From: Oscillospiraceae bacterium
Lineage (GTDB): Bacteria > Bacillota > Clostridia > Oscillospirales > UBA929
Reading direction: 5' to 3'
DNA length: 8,494 bases
Assembly: GCA_031271325.1 (NCBI GenBank)
Contig: JAISVY010000146.1
Span: 1-8,494, forward strand
Shown here: positions 7,301 to 8,494 of the stretch, piece by piece
Layout of the letters: the number at the start of each line of letters is the position of its first letter
Position numbering within the stretch: position 1 is the stretch's first letter
Program-made: the position numbers and the translations under genes
The notes under the pieces: generated by a model
Databases searched by the model: none
What the model was told of the DNA's origin: nothing
What the model saw: the letters and a program-made list of their open reading frames with translations, nothing else

Positions 7301-8494
7301 TCGCTCCCACGCCATATACTTCTTCTCGCGCGCGTTGTATACCCGCTCGCGGGTAAAGAGGAAAAACCCTCCCCCGTGATGCCGGTTGAGGGCGCACACC
7401 GCCTCCCGCGTTTCGTTCAGCGCCTGTTCGCCGGAAAGGCGCTCTTTTTGCCTCGCGTCGGGAAAGTCCACCAACAGCCCGAACAGCAGGTTTTCCCCCG
7501 CGTCGCGGTTCGCGTAGCGGTAGGATTCCAGCTTCTTGGCAAGCTCCCCGCCTGTTTGCGCCCCGGTCAGCAGCGCGGAGATCACGCAGAGGGTCTTCCC
7601 GTTCTCCGGCAGACCGTCCGGCAGTTCCAGCCTCGGTACCGGGCGGCAGGGCGCGAGGCGGGTCGCCGCCGAATCGGCGATGTTCTTCGCCATCGCCGAA
7701 AGCGGCAGCAGCAGCAGAAGTCCCGGCCAAACCCGCCCTGTCAGCAGCACGCATACGGCTCCCGGCAGCAGTGTCAGGGCAAACAGCGCTGCAAAATATA
7801 AACGCCCCGGCCATCGGGGCGGCTTCTTTCCCAGCGGGCGTTCCCAGAGATAGTAGCCAACATGCCGCTCCTTCTCCGTTGTTCCCCGCCCGCAAAGCGC
7901 AAGCGCCCTCTCCGCCGCTTCGCCTTCGCCGATCCGTTCTTTGCGCGCGAGTTTCGCGAGCTTGGCTCGGTAACGCCCGCGCGTTTCCTCGTCCATCTGC
8001 GGATACACCGCGTCGCGGTTCAACGCGGCTTCCATCGCGCCGGAAGCGCGCAATATATCGGTCAGGTCAGCCGTGGAAAGCAGGCGCAGTGAGGTGATCA
8101 GCGTTCCGATCCGCGTCGCGGCACGCCGGTGTGTGCCTTCGGCCGCCGCCGCGAACTCCTCCGTCTCCCGGTCGGGCATCTGTCCGGCAAGCCGCGCGGA
8201 AAACGCCCGCGCCTCCGCCGTGAACGGGCTGTCGCCCGCCGTCTTGCCGTATGCCAGCAGTATTTTGTCGATCTCCCCGCAGCTCACGGCGATCTGCCCG
8301 ATTACGGCGGTCTTCAAAAACGGGACGAAAAGCCACAGTTCCTGTTCGGAAAGCGGCTCCCGCCGCTCCTTGAGAAAACGTTCCAACCCTTCCTCGGTGA
8401 TCTCCCCGCCGGTTTGCCGCAGCATTTCGTTTGCGAGGAGAAGCGCCGCCGGCTGTGTTCCCTCCAGCGGCAAGCGCTTCGCGCCTTTTACGGC
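1379..8494 (-). CDS. Cyclic beta-1,2-glucan synthase-like protein (GT84-GH189-GH94), 5' end beyond the window
   Basis: The frame is open from the right edge to a TGA at 1381-1379 (2,371 residues; numbering below starts at a TTG at 8473, which is not taken as the true start). Visible order: N-terminal helical region; membrane segments near 225-265; GT84 glucosyltransferase with WERKRG (389-394), DSD (430-432), catalytic-type ED (557-558) and RRERW (575-579); membrane segments near 619-780; a GH189/'glucoamylase-like' module near 795-1185 with DHYLIPDN, FEYFMPHL (Glu1018), GVSES (Glu1060) and YGLIEAIDYTP (Glu1130); two beta-sandwich-like regions near 1223 and 1675; and a GH94 catalytic barrel from about 1950 with GGAYGFRDQLQD, GDWNDG (2125-2130, general-acid motif) and RENGGQYTHA (from 2278). 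In known Cgs proteins, UDP-glucose is polymerised to beta-1,2-glucan, cyclised by the middle module, and length-controlled by phosphorolysis. It ends early, at GWFYRVLTEVLES, without the usual C-terminal beta region. Full-length relatives have about 2,800 residues; perhaps 100-200 are missing upstream. Function is inferred and could instead be a linear glucan synthase or phosphorylase-type enzyme. Confidence 0.9.
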   Translation of the reverse strand, partial: AVKGAKRLPLEGTQPAALLLANEMLRQTGGEITEEGLERFLKERREPLSEQELWLFVPFLKTAVIGQIAVSCGEIDKILLAYGKTAGDSPFTAEARAFSARLAGQMPDRETEEFAAAAEGTHRRAATRIGTLITSLRLLSTADLTDILRASGAMEAALNRDAVYPQMDEETRGRYRAKLAKLARKERIGEGEAAERALALCGRGTTEKERHVGYYLWERPLGKKPPRWPGRLYFAALFALTLLPGAVCVLLTGRVWPGLLLLLPLSAMAKNIADSAATRLAPCRPVPRLELPDGLPENGKTLCVISALLTGAQTGGELAKKLESYRYANRDAGENLLFGLLVDFPDARQKERLSGEQALNETREAVCALNRHHGGGFFLFTRERVYNAREKKYMAWERKRGALLELCRLLRGKPGGLRADAGDETALRGVRYVITLDSDTCLTPGSARQMAGAMLHPLARPVIDPKKKIVTEGYGVIAPRMTVDLEAAGRTAFSRVFAGQGGLDPYCGMTGEVYHDLFGKGSFHGKGIFDVDCYLQCLDGRFPENRILSHDLLEGNYLRAGLMEDVELSDGFPATARAWFLRRERWIRGDWQVASWTLPRVPSPRGAERNPTGALERWKLLDTLRGSLVPAATLAALTAGTLFPGRIFAVTLTAALISSSSHLLLTLAEKASRPATARARTHAAIVTGIPAVAYQTLLTLAFLPYNAVSSAYAAVLALWRVCVTKKRLLQWVTSAETESVFAGAVQTARNMFPGLAWGVLTACLSRSAVGWVLGAGWAASPFIAYAVSRAAKPGSGLSDADRAFLSRQAALMWRYFEDFLTPEDHYLIPDNFQEQPAAGAAHRTSPTNVGLSMLCALAAADLGLCSRERSAALLDSILTAIEAIPKWHGHLLNWYDTRTLEPLTPRCVSSVDSGNLCGCLIALREGLAELGEASLAKRAGALADGMDFTPLYDAKRKFFRISVDLDRPEAGAGVYDLLASEARQTSYIAVARGEADKKHWQRLGRAQVEVGSYRGMASWTGTMFEYFMPHLLLPAYRNSLIRESLDFAVFAQRLYGSRRGIPWGVSESCFYAFDRALNYQYKAHGVPALAYKRGLGADRVIAPYASFLSLLTHPTASVRNLRWLHRMGLEGQYGLIEAIDYTPSRVSPVSEGAGGRHEEVRCYMSHHLGMSLAAVCNALRDNILQKRFMRNGAMGAFAGLLQERVPVGAATVKPFGREVPEKPKRAEAGYQLELEHIRAGRPRVTLLSNRSYTVLCADSGMTRSEWGGAAVTRFEPGRGGGGMSFAFNGESLLPDGADTGGFTASFEGSRAVWRGRRGTVQSEVSVSVPDNENAETRAVTLFNTGKEAVRGVLSCYFEPVLQRGEDYEAHPAFSKLFIDARTEGGFCLVRRRPRTGKREVWLAFATDGEGTAFETSRETAVGRGRIPKLNPENNAGSGLKEGGNSEQAPPVDPCVFAAARITVPAGEKVTVRYALAIAPTAADASAAAKRTLKRSAVSALPDEAARSLGMTAAERSEAFDWLARMVFPQSAGNGEGLTLGREGLWAVGISGDLPLIVSPADGTPEKAARAIRQHRYLSLCGFSCDLALLTRDGSEYHRPARSFLMEVLKACRAEHTAGKKGGVHIIDLGTLNAEQEGLLHSFAAVLTDAPDSIIPDAAEPEPRERPPEPGCAEREPLRYRWNGDNSFSFTVRGELPPLGWSHTLANPNFGALVTETGAGYTWRKNARENKMTPWTNDPLATVGGVTLTVNIGGREVSLFAAEDGMPCGVTYGFGFARWEKQTEAGRVTATQFVPPDRMALVTLIEAEAPISVTYGAELVMGVSQGRFCAARREEDGTVRVRNPFNKDYAPQEFIVAATGGLDAAPQSFGRVDARFNTISDSCPSQIQEENSGQPTLSDSLSFAEAKETAVLVTGCACNERGAALLRELTGIDAARNSLRRTREHWEALVRPVRVNSGREALDHYGNGWGLYQVIAVRLCARTSLYQCGGAYGFRDQLQDVCAALTAEPRLAKTQILRACARQYEEGDVMHWWHPANRTPGFSDKGVRTKCSDDLLWLPYTVAEYCEKTGDDDILSAELPYLVSPPLEKEDDRYETPAVSARRGSVYEHCLRAFERVAERGSGKRGLLLIGGGDWNDGMNLVGHKGAGESVWLTWFAAHTAERFSPLCERRGDGENAKKLSAWSERLVNAASEAWDGRWFLRGTYDDGTELGSAKSGECEIDSIAQSFSALFPGRVLEERVREALRSAAERLVDRGAKLVKLFAPAFSGRGAKDPGYIKGYVPGVRENGGQYTHAAVWLAMAFAKAGDRETCLDLLEMLLPETHDNAVYKAEPHVLAADVYSHPAHLGRGGWSHYTGAAGWFYRVLTEVLES

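Noticed and set aside
6845..7801. 318-codon plus-strand frame opposite the GT84 region
   Set aside because: It is antisense shadow coding (R/Q/A/P-rich) over the DSD and WERKRG motifs of the real gene; no start signal is apparent.
8471..8473. TTG at 8473 as the true start of the glucan synthase
   Set aside because: The frame stays open to the window edge, and family members carry additional N-terminal sequence before the region seen here, so the gene most likely begins outside the window.

Overview
The window looks like chromosomal DNA of a Clostridia-type Firmicute. The evidence is a clostridial-style lgt N-terminus, strong AAGGAGG-type ribosome binding, sigma-A-like promoters with 17-bp spacers, and a hairpin-plus-T-tract terminator. 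This assignment is inference; there is no rRNA or other taxonomic marker here.

Layout from left to right. (1) Positions 1-90 (minus strand) hold the first 30 codons of lgt, prolipoprotein diacylglyceryl transferase, running off the left edge. (2) Positions 91-578 are an AT-rich divergent intergenic region. It carries a near-consensus promoter for lgt (minus, 122-150), a near-consensus promoter for the next gene (plus, 376-404), a structured leader of roughly 165 nt, and a perfect 12-bp palindrome at 541-552. (3) Positions 579-1256 (plus) encode a 225-residue exported protein of unknown function. (4) A bidirectional terminator hairpin sits at 1280-1306 between convergent genes. (5) Positions 1379-8494 (minus) are one very large, GC-rich reading frame of 2,371 codons, open at the right edge. 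It encodes a cyclic beta-1,2-glucan synthase-like (NdvB/ChvB/Cgs) enzyme with three catalytic modules: a GT84 glucosyltransferase in a membrane section, a GH189-type (Pfam 'glucoamylase-like') cyclisation module, and a C-terminal GH94 phosphorylase-type module.

How the parts relate. In characterised homologues the GT84 module extends a beta-1,2-glucan from UDP-glucose, the middle module closes the ring by transglycosylation, and the GH94 module trims the chain with phosphate to set its length. All three modules and their signature motifs are present. The protein stops immediately after the last GH94 helix motif and lacks the short C-terminal beta region usual in the family. This stop coincides with an abrupt fall in GC content. 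lgt and the exported unknown protein share a divergent control region and both concern the cell envelope, but no functional link to the glucan synthase can be shown. No mobile element, CRISPR array, tRNA or rRNA was seen.
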